A stretch of DNA of 64,000 bases, taken from CBDBON01 sp965208395. Lineage in GTDB: Bacteria; Chloroflexota; Dehalococcoidia; Lucifugimonadales; CBDBON01. The stretch lies in the NCBI GenBank assembly GCA_965208395.1, contig CBDBON010000001.1, positions 248,001-312,000 of the forward strand, read 5' to 3'. The notes beneath the pieces were generated by a model, which made no database searches, was not told the DNA's origin, and saw nothing but the letters and a program-made list of their open reading frames with translations. Positions 43,487 to 52,517 of this stretch are shown here, piece after piece (positions within the stretch are counted from its first letter, which is position 1; each line of letters starts with the position of its first letter). The translations under genes were made by a program, and so were the position numbers.

Positions 43487-44668
43487 ATGGCGGTATCAGA
43501 CAAGATACGGGGCTTCATGGAGCAGGGCTCCTGGATAAGGAGAATGTTCGAGGAGGGCAGCGCCCTCAAGAGGCGGCACGGCGAGGAAAACGTGTTCGAT
43601 CTCTCGCTCGGCAACCCCGTCGTCGAACCGCCGCGCGAGTACTTCGACGAGCTCAGGAGGTTCGTGGACGATCCGGCGCCGGGGATGCACCGGTACATGG
43701 CCAACGCCGGGTACGAGGAGACGCGGGCAGCCGTGGCCGCCCAGTTGGAGCGCGAGACCGGGCTCGGCTTCCGCGCCGGCGAGGTGGTGATGACCTGCGG
43801 AGCGGGGGGCGCCCTCAACGTCATCCTGAAGACACTTCTCGACCCCGGCGATGAGGTGGTCATATTCGCGCCCTACTTCGTCGAATACATCTTCTACGCC
43901 GACAACCACGGCGGCAGGTGCGTGGTGGTCCCGGCGGACGAGAGCTTTTATCCGAAGATGGATGCCTTCGAAGAGTCGATAACCGATGCCACGAAGGTGG
44001 TCCTGGTCAGCTCGCCGAACAATCCCACCGGGGTGGTGTACGACGCCGAACTGCTGGCCGAGATGGGGCGCGCCATACGGAGGAAGGAGCGGGAGCTCGG
44101 ACGCGAGATATTCCTGGTGAGCGACGAGCCCTACCGGAAGCTCCTGTTCGACGGCCTCGAATATCCGCATGTCTTCGATCATCACGTCAGAAGCATCGTT
44201 GCCACCTCGCACTCCAAGGACCTGGCCCTGCCCGGAGAACGAATAGGGTTCATTGCCGTACACCCCGACTACGATGGGCGGGAAGAGCTCGTCGACGGGC
44301 TCATCTTCTGCAACCGCACGCTTGGATTCGTCAACGCCCCGGCCCTGATGCAACGCATCGTGAAGGGTCTTCAGTCGGTTACGGTGGACGTCGGCGGCTA
44401 CGAGGCCAAGCGGGACCTTCTCTACGGCGCGCTCACCGGGATGGGCTACTCGGTGGTCAAGCCGCAGGGCGCCTTCTACATGTTTCCCCGGTCGCCAATC
44501 GACGACGAGGTGGAGTTCGTAGCCGAGCTCCAGAAACGAAACGTGCTCGTCGTGCCGGGGAGAGGTTTCGGAATGCCGGGATACTTCCGTATCTCCTACT
44601 GCGTCGACGACCGGACGCTGCAAGGCGCGCTCCCCGGCTTTCAGGCCGCGATCGAGCTGTACCGTTAG
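43487..44668 (+). CDS. Class I/II PLP aminotransferase
   Basis: 393 residues. FDLSLGNPVVEPP, YMANAGYEETRAAVAAQLER, MTCGAGGALNVILKTLLDPG, VSSPNNPTGVVYD (with the substrate-side Asn), FLVSDEPYRKLLFDG and the lysine motif TSHSKDLALPGERIG, ending with GRGFGMPGYFRISYC (Arg binding the carboxylate). Probably an aspartate- or aromatic-type aminotransferase; specificity is open. ATG 43487 lies 125 bases after the tRNA. A methyltransferase gene follows by 16 bases. Confidence 0.93.
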   Translation: MAVSDKIRGFMEQGSWIRRMFEEGSALKRRHGEENVFDLSLGNPVVEPPREYFDELRRFVDDPAPGMHRYMANAGYEETRAAVAAQLERETGLGFRAGEVVMTCGAGGALNVILKTLLDPGDEVVIFAPYFVEYIFYADNHGGRCVVVPADESFYPKMDAFEESITDATKVVLVSSPNNPTGVVYDAELLAEMGRAIRRKERELGREIFLVSDEPYRKLLFDGLEYPHVFDHHVRSIVATSHSKDLALPGERIGFIAVHPDYDGREELVDGLIFCNRTLGFVNAPALMQRIVKGLQSVTVDVGGYEAKRDLLYGALTGMGYSVVKPQGAFYMFPRSPIDDEVEFVAELQKRNVLVVPGRGFGMPGYFRISYCVDDRTLQGALPGFQAAIELYR

Positions 44669-44684
44669 CGCGCCGCACGTCGAC

Positions 44685-45446
44685 GTGACCACGGACTGGG
44701 ACGCCCCGGGATACGAGAGCCGCGGGGCGTTCGTCTGGGAGATGCCCGCCGACCTCCTCGACCTACTCGGTCCGGCGAGAGGCGAGCGCGTCCTCGACGT
44801 CGGCTGCGGCACGGGACACCTGGCCGCCCGGATCGCGGAGTGCGGGGCCGACGTGCTGGGCATCGACGCCTCTCCTTCGATGGTCGAGCGCGCCCGCCGC
44901 AACTATCCCGGGCTCCGGTTCGAGCTTCTCGACGTGCTGGAGATGCGGCTCCCCTCCGAGTTCGACGCCGTCTTCTCCAACGCGACGCTGCACTGGGTCA
45001 TCCACCCCGAGGAGGCCGCGTCGAGGATCTTCGACGCTCTCAAGCCCGGAGGGCGGTTCGTGGCGGAGCTCGGGGGCAGGGGCAACATCGCCAAGATCGT
45101 CACCGCGCTCCTGGCAGCTAGGGAGGAGGGAAACGCTCCCGCCGTGGCGGAGCTTCCGTGGTACTTCCCTGGCGCGGTGGAGTACTCGGCCCTGTTGGAG
45201 CACAGGGGATTCCGGGTAGAGTCGGCGCGGCTCTTCCCGCGTCCCACGCCGCTTGGAGACGGGGAGGGAGCTCTCGTCGACTGGCTGGAGATGTTCGCGC
45301 GGCCTCTGCTCGACGACCTTGCAGCGCCGCTGCGCGCGGAGGTCCTGGGCGCGGTCGAGCGCCGTCTGAGGCCCGCGCTGTACCGGGACGGGAGGTGGGA
45401 GGGGGACTACGTCCGTCTCCGCGTCAAGGCGTGGAAGCAGAGCTAA
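44685..45446 (+). CDS. Class I SAM methyltransferase (trans-aconitate methyltransferase-like)
   Basis: 253 residues from GTG 44685. VLDVGCGTGHLAARIAECGA is the SAM-binding loop, VLGIDASPSMVERARRNYPG carries the acidic ribose-binding residue, and FDAVFSNATLHWV with PGGRFVAELGGRGN resembles Tam-type enzymes. Substrate uncertain. It follows the aminotransferase on the same strand and ends before a double hairpin. Confidence 0.88.
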   Translation: MTTDWDAPGYESRGAFVWEMPADLLDLLGPARGERVLDVGCGTGHLAARIAECGADVLGIDASPSMVERARRNYPGLRFELLDVLEMRLPSEFDAVFSNATLHWVIHPEEAASRIFDALKPGGRFVAELGGRGNIAKIVTALLAAREEGNAPAVAELPWYFPGAVEYSALLEHRGFRVESARLFPRPTPLGDGEGALVDWLEMFARPLLDDLAAPLRAEVLGAVERRLRPALYRDGRWEGDYVRLRVKAWKQS

Positions 45447-45448
45447 CT

Positions 45449-45505
45449 GCGCCGAGCCGGGGGAATGCCCCCATCCTGACCTTCCCCCGCCGAGCCGGGG
45501 GAAGG
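45449..45505. terminator. Double hairpin/REP-like element between convergent genes
   Basis: CCTTCCCCC (45480-45488) and GGGGGAAGG (45497-45505) form a perfect 9-base stem around GCCGAGCC. The string CGCCGAGCCGGGGGAA occurs twice, at about 45449-45464 and 45488-45503. It lies between a plus-strand and a minus-strand stop, so a bidirectional terminator fits; there is no T-run. Confidence 0.5.
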
Positions 45506-45518
45506 GAGAAGAGCTCCC

Positions 45519-46619
45519 CTACACCGGCGGGACGTCCTTCAGCCCGAGGCCGGTGACGGCCACCAGGACGGCGTCGTCCCTGCCGACCGCGCCCTGCAGG
45601 ACGAGCCTCTCCAGGCCCGCGAAAGCCGCCGCTGAGGTGGGCTCCACGTAGAGCCCCTCTCTGGCGGCCAACAGCCGCTGCCAGTGGAGGATATCGGCGT
45701 CATCCACTGCCGTGGCCCCGCCGCCTGATGCTCTCAGCACCTCCACCGACTGGAGACGGCGGGGAGGCGCCGGGGACGATATCCCGCCCGCGACGGTTCT
45801 GACGCCGGGCTCCGGCGTCCAGGCGGCGCCGCTGAACGCGGACACGATGGGCATCGCCGCCCGCGACTGCACGCAGTGGAGACGCGGAACGGAAGAGACC
45901 CGCCCCGCGCTCCGCATCTCCTCGAACCCCTTCCATGCGCCTATGAACAGCGACCCGTTGCTCACAGGCATGACTACATGGTCGGGAGGCCTGCGGGAGA
46001 GCTGCTCTACGATCTCGTAAGCGAAGCTCTTCATCCCCTCGATGAAGTACGGGCTCAGGTTGTGGGAGGCGTACACCAGGCCTCTCTCGCTGCTGTAGGC
46101 GGCGGCCGCCTCCGCCGTCTGCGAGCGGGGCCCCTCTATGAGGTGAGTCTCCGCGCCGTAGACCCTGATCTGCTGCACCTTCCCCTCCGGCGCGTCAGCG
46201 GGAGCGAAGATGTGCGCCCTGACGCCCGCCCTGGCCGCGTAGGCGGCGACGGAGGCGCCCGCGTTCCCCGACGAGTCTTCCACTATCTCCGGCACCCCGT
46301 GCTCTCGTACGACCGACATCATGATGCTCGTCCCGCGGTCTTTGAACGAGCCTGTCGGGTTCATGAACTCGAGCTTAGCGAAGAGCGACGTGAGTCCCAG
46401 CAGGTCGCCCGTTGTGGAGAGAGACACGATGGGCGTATCTCCCTCTCCCATGGAGACGAGCGACCGGGTATCGCGCACCGGGAGACGTACCGACTCGCCG
46501 TCGGGGTCGGTGGCGTAGCCGACGTCCAGAGGAGAGCCGCACGCCCGGCAGTCGAGCGTGACCAGGTCCGCCTCGTGTGTCCTCGCGCACGCACAGCACC
46601 GCAGTGCGATGTCGCTCAT
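45519..46619 (-). CDS. Threonine synthase-like PLP enzyme
   Basis: 366 residues from ATG 46619. An N-terminal zinc ribbon is suggested by CCACAR and CRACGSPLD. FAKLEFMNPTGSFKDRGTSI contains the Schiff-base lysine, VEDSSGNAGASVAAYAARAG the PLP-phosphate and ring-binding Asn, and EPTSAAAFAGL a family helix. Length and ribbon match threonine synthase (O-phosphohomoserine to threonine), but such proteins also include diaminopropionate and cysteate synthases. The frame extends upstream to 46784 without a ribosome site. Confidence 0.85.
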   Translation of the reverse strand: MSDIALRCCACARTHEADLVTLDCRACGSPLDVGYATDPDGESVRLPVRDTRSLVSMGEGDTPIVSLSTTGDLLGLTSLFAKLEFMNPTGSFKDRGTSIMMSVVREHGVPEIVEDSSGNAGASVAAYAARAGVRAHIFAPADAPEGKVQQIRVYGAETHLIEGPRSQTAEAAAAYSSERGLVYASHNLSPYFIEGMKSFAYEIVEQLSRRPPDHVVMPVSNGSLFIGAWKGFEEMRSAGRVSSVPRLHCVQSRAAMPIVSAFSGAAWTPEPGVRTVAGGISSPAPPRRLQSVEVLRASGGGATAVDDADILHWQRLLAAREGLYVEPTSAAAFAGLERLVLQGAVGRDDAVLVAVTGLGLKDVPPV

Positions 46620-46766
46620 TCGCTGGCTCCCGGCCCGGCTTCGGCGGACGTGGAGACCGATACTATTCGCGGCGCAGCCCCGTGTCAATCCAACTGTGTC
46701 AACCCAGATCCCCGCCTCCACTTCCATTACCCGGCCAGGCCCTGGCGCGTATATATATATATTATG

Positions 46767-46795
46767 TGTTGCAAAGTGTCGCAAAAGTGTCGCAT
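46767..46795. promoter_or_regulatory. Three direct repeats GTGTYGCA
   Basis: GTGTTGCA (46767-46774), GTGTCGCA (46777-46784), GTGTCGCA (46788-46795): spacings of 10 and 11 bases, one helical turn. They follow an alternating TA tract (46751-46762) in the 365-base divergent region between the threonine synthase-like and YihY genes. Looks like a cooperative binding array for a regulator. Confidence 0.4.
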
Positions 46796-46875
46796 CTCCA
46801 GCTGCGATGAGCCCGGAGGATCAGCCGCGAGGCGAAACGCTGTATCCGCGCGACGGGGTGATGACTGTTATTATA

Positions 46876-46889
46876 CGCACTATTGTGCG
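46876..46889. promoter_or_regulatory. Inverted repeat CGCAC-TATT-GTGCG
   Basis: A perfect 5-base-arm dyad about 96 bases upstream of the YihY-family start codon, in the same divergent intergenic region as the GTGTCGCA repeats. Possible operator. Confidence 0.3.
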
Positions 46890-46984
46890 GATTGTCAAGG
46901 CGGCGTCCCTCCACATAGTCCCATAGTCCTGAGAATCCTGATCCAGACAACCTCGTCCACCCTGTGCTACTCTCACTGTCTACT

Positions 46985-47950
46985 ATGCCAAGGCGCCTTC
47001 GCATATCGATCCTGTTCCGCCTCCTGAGGTTCATCGTCGTCGTCTCGACCCGTCCCGTAAGGGAGTGGCTGGGGCGCAGGTTCGTGGTCAAGCTCACCTT
47101 CCGCACCATCAAGGAGATGTCGGACGACGACGCCACCCACATGGCCGCCGGCGTGGCCTACTACGCCTTCTTCTCCCTGTTTCCCCTGATACTCGGACTG
47201 ATAGCCGTCATGAGCCTCTTCATAGAGCCCCAGGACATCCAGACCCAGCTCACCGACTTCTCATCAGACTACCTGCCGGCGTCGGACGATCTGATCGACG
47301 CCAACATCGATGCCGTGCTCAGGGTGCGGGGAGCCCTCGGTCTCTTCGCCGCGGTGGGCCTCCTGTGGTCCGGCAGCGCCGTCTTCGGCGCCGTGAGCCG
47401 GGCAGTGAACCGGGCGTGGGACGTTCACGACGACCGGCCGTTCTTCGTCAGCAAGCCTCGTCAGCTCGGCATGGCCCTGGGCGTAGGACTCCTGTTCCTC
47501 GGATCGCTGAGCATCGTGACGATCCTGCGGACCACCAGCCGGATCGCGGACCTCGGGATGCCCGGGCTGGGGGAGCTGATCGAGAGGATGCTGCCCTGGG
47601 CGCTGCAGGCCGTCTCGCTCGTCATGACGGTGTCGATGTTCCTGCTCATGTACAGGTTCATGCCGAACACGAAGACCTACTGGAGGTACGTCTGGCCGGG
47701 CGCCATTGCGGCCGGCTGCCTCTTCGAGCTGGCAAAGAACCTGTTCGTCGTGTACCTGGGCAGGTTCGCCAGCTTCGAGAACGTCTACGGCACGCTGACT
47801 CCGGTGGTCATACTGCTGCTCTGGGCGTACCTGAGCAGCCTCATCCTCATATTCGGGGCCGAGCTGAGCTCCGAATACGGCCGTCTGCGCAGCGGAGTGG
47901 CGCGCGGGTCTCTTATCCAGTCGAAGGGCAGGTCAACCCGCAGCCGCTGA
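46985..47950 (+). CDS. YihY/BrkB-family membrane protein
   Basis: 321 residues from ATG 46985. DDDATHMAAGVAYYAFFSLF, FPLILGLIAVMSLF, LWSGSAVFGAVSRAVNRAWD, FLLMYRFMPNTKTYWRYVWP and VYGTLTPVVILLLWAYLSSL are the six-helix YihY/BrkB signature. The family was once called ribonuclease BN in error; it is an inner-membrane protein of unproven function, possibly a transporter. No ribosome site is visible just before the ATG. Confidence 0.93.
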   Translation: MPRRLRISILFRLLRFIVVVSTRPVREWLGRRFVVKLTFRTIKEMSDDDATHMAAGVAYYAFFSLFPLILGLIAVMSLFIEPQDIQTQLTDFSSDYLPASDDLIDANIDAVLRVRGALGLFAAVGLLWSGSAVFGAVSRAVNRAWDVHDDRPFFVSKPRQLGMALGVGLLFLGSLSIVTILRTTSRIADLGMPGLGELIERMLPWALQAVSLVMTVSMFLLMYRFMPNTKTYWRYVWPGAIAAGCLFELAKNLFVVYLGRFASFENVYGTLTPVVILLLWAYLSSLILIFGAELSSEYGRLRSGVARGSLIQSKGRSTRSR

Positions 47951-48065
47951 CTATCGTCAAAATCTGGCCGCGAGGCTAGTCTTGGCTGGTCTACCATCCC
48001 CCCTCGTTCCAAAGGCCCCTAGCGGTTCCGTTCCCTTGTGACGGGTGCGCATGTGGGCCATCAGC

Positions 48066-48830
48066 CTACTCGCGAGACCGCCGTGATAGTAGCCATTCTC
48101 GCCTTGAGACCAGGAGCGCCCCCAGGAAGGCGATTGCCAGGATGCCGATGCTCATGGCGGCTTCCGAGTTGGAGATGATGTCGCTCACGCAGACGCCCCG
48201 CTCGGTGCCTGTCAGGATGCCGGCGCTCATCCCGCCCGGACTGCTGCTGACGTTGGACCGGGACTCCCATACGGATTGTCCGTCGGCGCCTCGAGTCGAC
48301 ACCCAGCACCGGGCCTCAGGGTCCTGGATTCCGAAGAGTGCGAAGAAGCTCAAGCCGACCGTTGCCGCGACAGCCAGACCTGCAATTGCGGCCAACAGGG
48401 TCGCAGTCAGCGGGCGGACCGAAGCGGTGAGGCTTCTGGCCGCAGCGAACCATATCACGAAGGTCGCGGGCAGCAAGACTACGGAGACAAGCGAGAAAGT
48501 TGAGAAGCTGGCTACGAGTGAGAGTAGTCCGATCGCCGCCAGGAGACCGCCGCGCACCGCCGGTCTCTTCTCCCGCGACGCCATCAGGGTGAGCAGATAG
48601 GGCGAGGCGTACACCAGGGCGAAGACTGCGTTGCCGGCGAGCTGTTCGGCCCGCTCAGGCTCCTCAGATAGAAAGAAGCGCAGACCGCCGAGGGCTATCG
48701 CGGGAACGAGTCCGGCAACCGCACCGACGACCGCCGCCCTCGTTCCACGTCCCGCCTTGCTATCGGCGTCTCTCATCCCGGACGGCATCGGAGCTCCAAA
48801 GGAGCCCGATCGACCTGGCGTCGGCGGCAT
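48066..48830 (-). CDS. Membrane protein of unknown function
   Basis: 254 residues from ATG 48830, which has GGAGGAGAAG directly upstream; an earlier ATG at 48857 does not. Several hydrophobic segments: AVVGAVAGLVPAIALGGL, NAVFALVYASPYLLTLM, GLLAAIGLLSLVASFSTF, VSVVLLPATFVIWFAAA, a further one after residue 140, and one at the C-terminus. A loop of about 60 residues near 170-225 with two Cys (ARCWVSTR, GVCVSD) may be extracytoplasmic and disulfide-bonded. No family recognised. Confidence 0.7.
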   Translation of the reverse strand: MPPTPGRSGSFGAPMPSGMRDADSKAGRGTRAAVVGAVAGLVPAIALGGLRFFLSEEPERAEQLAGNAVFALVYASPYLLTLMASREKRPAVRGGLLAAIGLLSLVASFSTFSLVSVVLLPATFVIWFAAARSLTASVRPLTATLLAAIAGLAVAATVGLSFFALFGIQDPEARCWVSTRGADGQSVWESRSNVSSSPGGMSAGILTGTERGVCVSDIISNSEAAMSIGILAIAFLGALLVSRREWLLSRRSRE

Positions 48831-48995
48831 CGTCTTCTCCTCCGAGCACGCCTGCATCGTACCATTTTCGTTTGAGTACGCAGTGAATTGGCAACTGTAG
48901 GGACGGGTTTCAAATCCGCCCCTGCCTGACGCATATACGCGCGCGTCACGACAAATCGTAGGGTTCCGTTCCCTTCCGTCTGGTAGACTTGCGCC

Positions 48996-50312
48996 GTGGC
49001 CAAGCGCAGCCTGCTCTCCGACCTGCTCCCCCTCTTCGCACGCCCCGGCCGCCGCATCTTCTACGGGTGGTGGCTCGTGGGGCTGGCCGTCTTCATGCTG
49101 ACCCTGATGGCATCGACCAGCTTCCAGGGTATTGGGATGTACCTCGTGGCCCTGGAGCGGAAGTTCGGCTGGAGCCGCACGGTGCTCTCCGCTCCCTTCT
49201 CGCTCGCCAGGGTCCAGGGCGCGGTGATCGGCCCGCTGGAGGGCTGGCTGATAGACAGGGTCGGCTCCCGGCGGATGGTTCTCATCGGGTACACCACGAT
49301 GGGGATCGGCTTCGTCATGTTCTCCCAGATAGACAGCGTGTGGGAGTACATCCTGACCTACACCATCATCTCGGTGGGCGGGGGACTCGGCGGATGGCTC
49401 GCCATCATCACGATGGTGAACAACTGGTTCATCCGGCGACGGTCACTGGCCCTGGCGACCGCGATGAGCGGCGTACACTTCGGCGGCTTCCTCGTCTACG
49501 TGCTGGCCCTCGGCCTCGAATACCACGGCTTCCGCACGACGATGCTAGGAATCGGCCTGTTCCTTCTGGCCACGACCTTGCCGATGGGCCTGATCATTCG
49601 CAGCCGCCCGGAGGACATCGGCCTGAGGCCCGACGGAGATCCGGCGCCGTCGGACAACGCCGCTGCCGGACGAGACCCGGGCCGCGCGGCCGCCGCGAGC
49701 GCCGATCCGGAGCCCGATTTCACGGCGAGGCAGGCGCTGCGCACCCCCGTCTTCTGGATACTCGCCGTCGTCCACATGACCTCCACGATATCGATCGTCA
49801 CTCTTGCGGCCCACCTGGTGCCGAAACTCAATGACATGGGCTTCTCGCTGACGCAGGCGGGCCTTGTGATCTCCGCCTACACCTGCGTAGCGATAGTCAC
49901 GCAGTTCGCCGCGGGATATCTCGGAGACCGTCTCCCGAAGCCGCCGCTCATCTTCGGCTTCCTGCTCCTGCAGGCCGCGTCGCTCTTCGTCCTGGCGACG
50001 GCCGAGGCAAAGCCCCTCGCCCTGGTGTTCGGGTTACTCTACGGTCTGGGCATCGGCGGACGCGTGCCCCTCATGACGGCGATCAGAGGCGACTACTTCG
50101 GCCGCAAGGCCTTCGCGACGATCATGGGCCTCTCGATGCTGCCCAACAACTTCGGGATGATGGTGGCGCCGGTGTTCGCGGGATACATGTTCGACACCAC
50201 CGGCTCATACCTGGTGCCGTTCCTCACCTTTGGAGTGATGAACCTGCTCGGCGCGCTCGGCATGCTCTTCGTACGGAGACCAATGCCCGCGGGAGCGGCG
50301 CAGCCGGGCTAG
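48996..50312 (+). CDS. MFS transporter (monocarboxylate/oxalate-formate-like)
   Basis: 438 residues from GTG 48996, with about 12 hydrophobic segments. GWWLVGLAVFMLTLMASTSF, LERKFGWSRTVLSAPFSLAR, GPLEGWLIDRVGSRRMVLIG (motif A) and a central loop (PDGDPAPSDNAAAGRDP) before the second six-helix half. The FGWSRT string is typical of the MCT/OFA branch that moves small carboxylates. A decayed amidohydrolase lies directly downstream on the opposite strand. Confidence 0.9.
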   Translation: MAKRSLLSDLLPLFARPGRRIFYGWWLVGLAVFMLTLMASTSFQGIGMYLVALERKFGWSRTVLSAPFSLARVQGAVIGPLEGWLIDRVGSRRMVLIGYTTMGIGFVMFSQIDSVWEYILTYTIISVGGGLGGWLAIITMVNNWFIRRRSLALATAMSGVHFGGFLVYVLALGLEYHGFRTTMLGIGLFLLATTLPMGLIIRSRPEDIGLRPDGDPAPSDNAAAGRDPGRAAAASADPEPDFTARQALRTPVFWILAVVHMTSTISIVTLAAHLVPKLNDMGFSLTQAGLVISAYTCVAIVTQFAAGYLGDRLPKPPLIFGFLLLQAASLFVLATAEAKPLALVFGLLYGLGIGGRVPLMTAIRGDYFGRKAFATIMGLSMLPNNFGMMVAPVFAGYMFDTTGSYLVPFLTFGVMNLLGALGMLFVRRPMPAGAAQPG

Positions 50313-50330
50313 CCCTCTCCACTCGACGAC

Positions 50331-50461
50331 TCAGTCCTCCATCACCCGCATCTTGTTCTCCCCCAGAACCTTCTCGATGTCCGCCGGCGAGAACATGTGG
50401 CGCAACAAACTCCTCGGTGATGCCCTGAAACTTCGACACGTGACTGTACTCTCCCACAGCA
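50331..50461 (-). pseudogene. Amidohydrolase C-terminal relic
   Basis: Minus strand. YSHVSKFQGITEEFV in one frame is followed, after one inserted base near 50403 (GTTG for GTG), by RHMFSPADIEKVLGENKMRV and MED-stop. This is the usual C-terminus of TIM-barrel metal-dependent hydrolases of the amidohydrolase-2 family. Everything N-terminal is missing; the FAD oxidoreductase gene ends at 50472, right beside the break. Confidence 0.75.
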
Positions 50462-50471
50462 GATGAGCCCG

Positions 50472-52139
50472 CTATGGCATCGCACCGGGCGGCAGTAGCC
50501 CCAGCACCCGCTTGTCGAACGCAGCGAAACGGTTCTCGGGCGCGGCTGCCGGCCACTCCAACTCGATTCCCTGAGCGATGCACAGCGACTGGAATTCGCT
50601 CAACAGCGTCTCGTCGTCGCGGACGGCTCGAGGCGGGAGGCCCTTGTCCAGACAGAACGCCGCGAGAAGCCCAGCCGACTCTCCGATGTTCCACTCCACA
50701 GGATGCAGGCGAAAGGAGCCGTTGCTGATATGGGTCGTCCCGATGTTCTTGCCTGCCGGTAGGAGATTCTCCACTCGGACGGGTATGAGCGACCCCAGCG
50801 GAATCTGGAAAGGCCACGCGTCCAGATTGATGAAGTTGTCACCACCGGAACTGGCATGCAGGTCGATGTGATAACACCCCAGCCCGACGGTGTCGTGAAA
50901 CGGCTCGGCGCCGGAAGCGCCTGGCCGTGCGTCCACGCCGATATGATTCTCGGTAGTCGTGAATACGGCTTCGATACGGCGCGACTCTCGTATGTATGGG
51001 TGCTTGGCCAAGCCGTCGTCGGTGCCCATGGCGTCCGGACACAGGTACAGACCCGGGTAACCCACGCCGCCGTCCGGTCTCGGCGACTCGGTCTGCATCC
51101 AGTACAGGAAGCTCAGCGTGAGCTGCCGCGCCTCCTCCAGGGCCTCCTCGACTGCGTCGTCCGGCTTGTCGATAATGTTCTTGACGAAGTAGTCGTTCTG
51201 GAACCAGACCACCAGAGTCCGTTCATGTGGAACGACTCCGCCAGCGAAGTGGCCGGGATATACGATGCGTCGCCAGTGCCACATGCTGTCGTTGGGGTAC
51301 TCCTGCAACGATTCACCTGGGAATAACACCATCCGGTCATGCTGGTATTCTTCTCGGTAGACCTTATTCCGCTCCCAGCTGAGCAGACGCCCTCCCCAAG
51401 GCGGCCGCAACTCGGGCTCGTAGTCCCGCCAGTGCTCGTACTGCGCCGGCTTGTCGATGACGTAGTGACCATCCGGGTCATATCCCAATGCCATGACCCA
51501 GTTCATGGCCTGTACCGTATCCGGCTGAGGGCCGCCGTCAAGCGCGTGCAGCTCGCCGGTCCTGGACCGGGACTCGTACCCGGAAACATACTCGACTCCG
51601 GCGAGCGGCAGCAGATCTCCCAGCTCAGTCGCGTCCAGTACGTAGTCGGCCTCGACGGTCTCCGTGGCGCCGGTGTCCAGGTTGAGCAGGGTAACGGCCC
51701 GAACACCGTCGCCATCCGTGTCGACAGCGATCGGCTTTCTACGCAACCGGACTTCAAGCAGCCCTGCGGCTCGTGGGTAGGCCAGCATCTGCTCCAGCAC
51801 GGCCAGCGCAACACGTGGTTCGTGACACAGGCGCGAGACGAACCCGTATCCCGGATTCAGATACAGGTCGGAGCGTGCCTGCGCGGTGAGTGAATAGTTG
51901 TTCCTGTAGTAGTCCCGCACCAGGTTGCGGTACTGACGGTAGCGGCCGGTGCAGCCAAAACGCTCGATCCAGGTGTGCTCATCCGGTGGTACCGCCTGGC
52001 TGGTAAGCTGGCCGCCGATCCAGTCCGTCACCTCGGTCATGACGACACGTCTGCCCATGCTTGTCGCCGCCATCGCGGCGGCGCATCCGCCCGTACCACC
52101 GCCAACAATTAGTACGTCGGTCCGCGAGTTGACTTCCAC
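50472..52139 (-). CDS. FAD-dependent oxidoreductase (FAD_oxidored family)
   Basis: 555 residues from GTG 52139. DVLIVGGGTGGCAAAMAATS is the Rossmann GxGxxG for FAD; DYVLDATELGDLLPLAGVEY and AGKNIGTTHISNGSFRLHPV followed by WNIGESAGLLAAFCL are characteristic of the large FAD_oxidored family often found near glycan or organic-acid catabolic genes. ITDWIGGQLTSQA-type sequence (TDWIGGQLTSQAVPPDEHTW) is the usual second motif. No signal peptide. Substrate unknown; ATG-rich internal starts are unlikely because the Rossmann motif sits at residue 8. Confidence 0.88.
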   Translation of the reverse strand: MEVNSRTDVLIVGGGTGGCAAAMAATSMGRRVVMTEVTDWIGGQLTSQAVPPDEHTWIERFGCTGRYRQYRNLVRDYYRNNYSLTAQARSDLYLNPGYGFVSRLCHEPRVALAVLEQMLAYPRAAGLLEVRLRRKPIAVDTDGDGVRAVTLLNLDTGATETVEADYVLDATELGDLLPLAGVEYVSGYESRSRTGELHALDGGPQPDTVQAMNWVMALGYDPDGHYVIDKPAQYEHWRDYEPELRPPWGGRLLSWERNKVYREEYQHDRMVLFPGESLQEYPNDSMWHWRRIVYPGHFAGGVVPHERTLVVWFQNDYFVKNIIDKPDDAVEEALEEARQLTLSFLYWMQTESPRPDGGVGYPGLYLCPDAMGTDDGLAKHPYIRESRRIEAVFTTTENHIGVDARPGASGAEPFHDTVGLGCYHIDLHASSGGDNFINLDAWPFQIPLGSLIPVRVENLLPAGKNIGTTHISNGSFRLHPVEWNIGESAGLLAAFCLDKGLPPRAVRDDETLLSEFQSLCIAQGIELEWPAAAPENRFAAFDKRVLGLLPPGAMP

Positions 52140-52517
52140 CGGACTACCTGCTCCTTGGGGTAGTGCGGGGGATGGACTTTGAACACGATGGCATGAACAT
52201 TCTCTCCACAGTAATCCGGACGGAGATCGGGACGAGGGGCGGCACCTATATCATGGCCAACTCTACCACATGTTCCCTGACATGGATGGATGAGAACCCG
52301 ACCGGTTCAGGTGTCTCCGAGGCTGCGTAGAGCGCAGCCGGCGTGAGCGGCTGTAGCAGCGTCGTTCGCTCCAGGCCCTGCTGCGGCCTGAAGTCTCAGC
52401 CCCAGTGCGCGCACCACCGCTTCCGAGAAAGTCCGGTTCCCTGCACACCACACCCACAGCCCGGCCTTCACCAGCGCAACGGTGAGAATGTACTGCACAG
52501 CCTGATAGCTGACGCGC
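52140..52517 (-). other. Gene-poor stretch with a second copy of the recombinase 5' end
   Basis: No intact gene. Reading the minus strand at about 52360-52325 gives LQPLTPAALYA, the same as LEPLTPAALYA at the start of the broken recombinase at 53248; the bases AGCCGGCGTGAGCGGCT here match GCCGGCGTGAGCGGCT there. After that the resemblance stops. It looks like a scrap of a second recombinase copy left by rearrangement. A further open frame (52307-52498) has no recognisable domain. Confidence 0.5.

Noticed and set aside
46985..47950. Ribonuclease BN label for the YihY/BrkB protein
   Set aside because: That name arose from a misassignment; the protein is a membrane protein without nuclease motifs.
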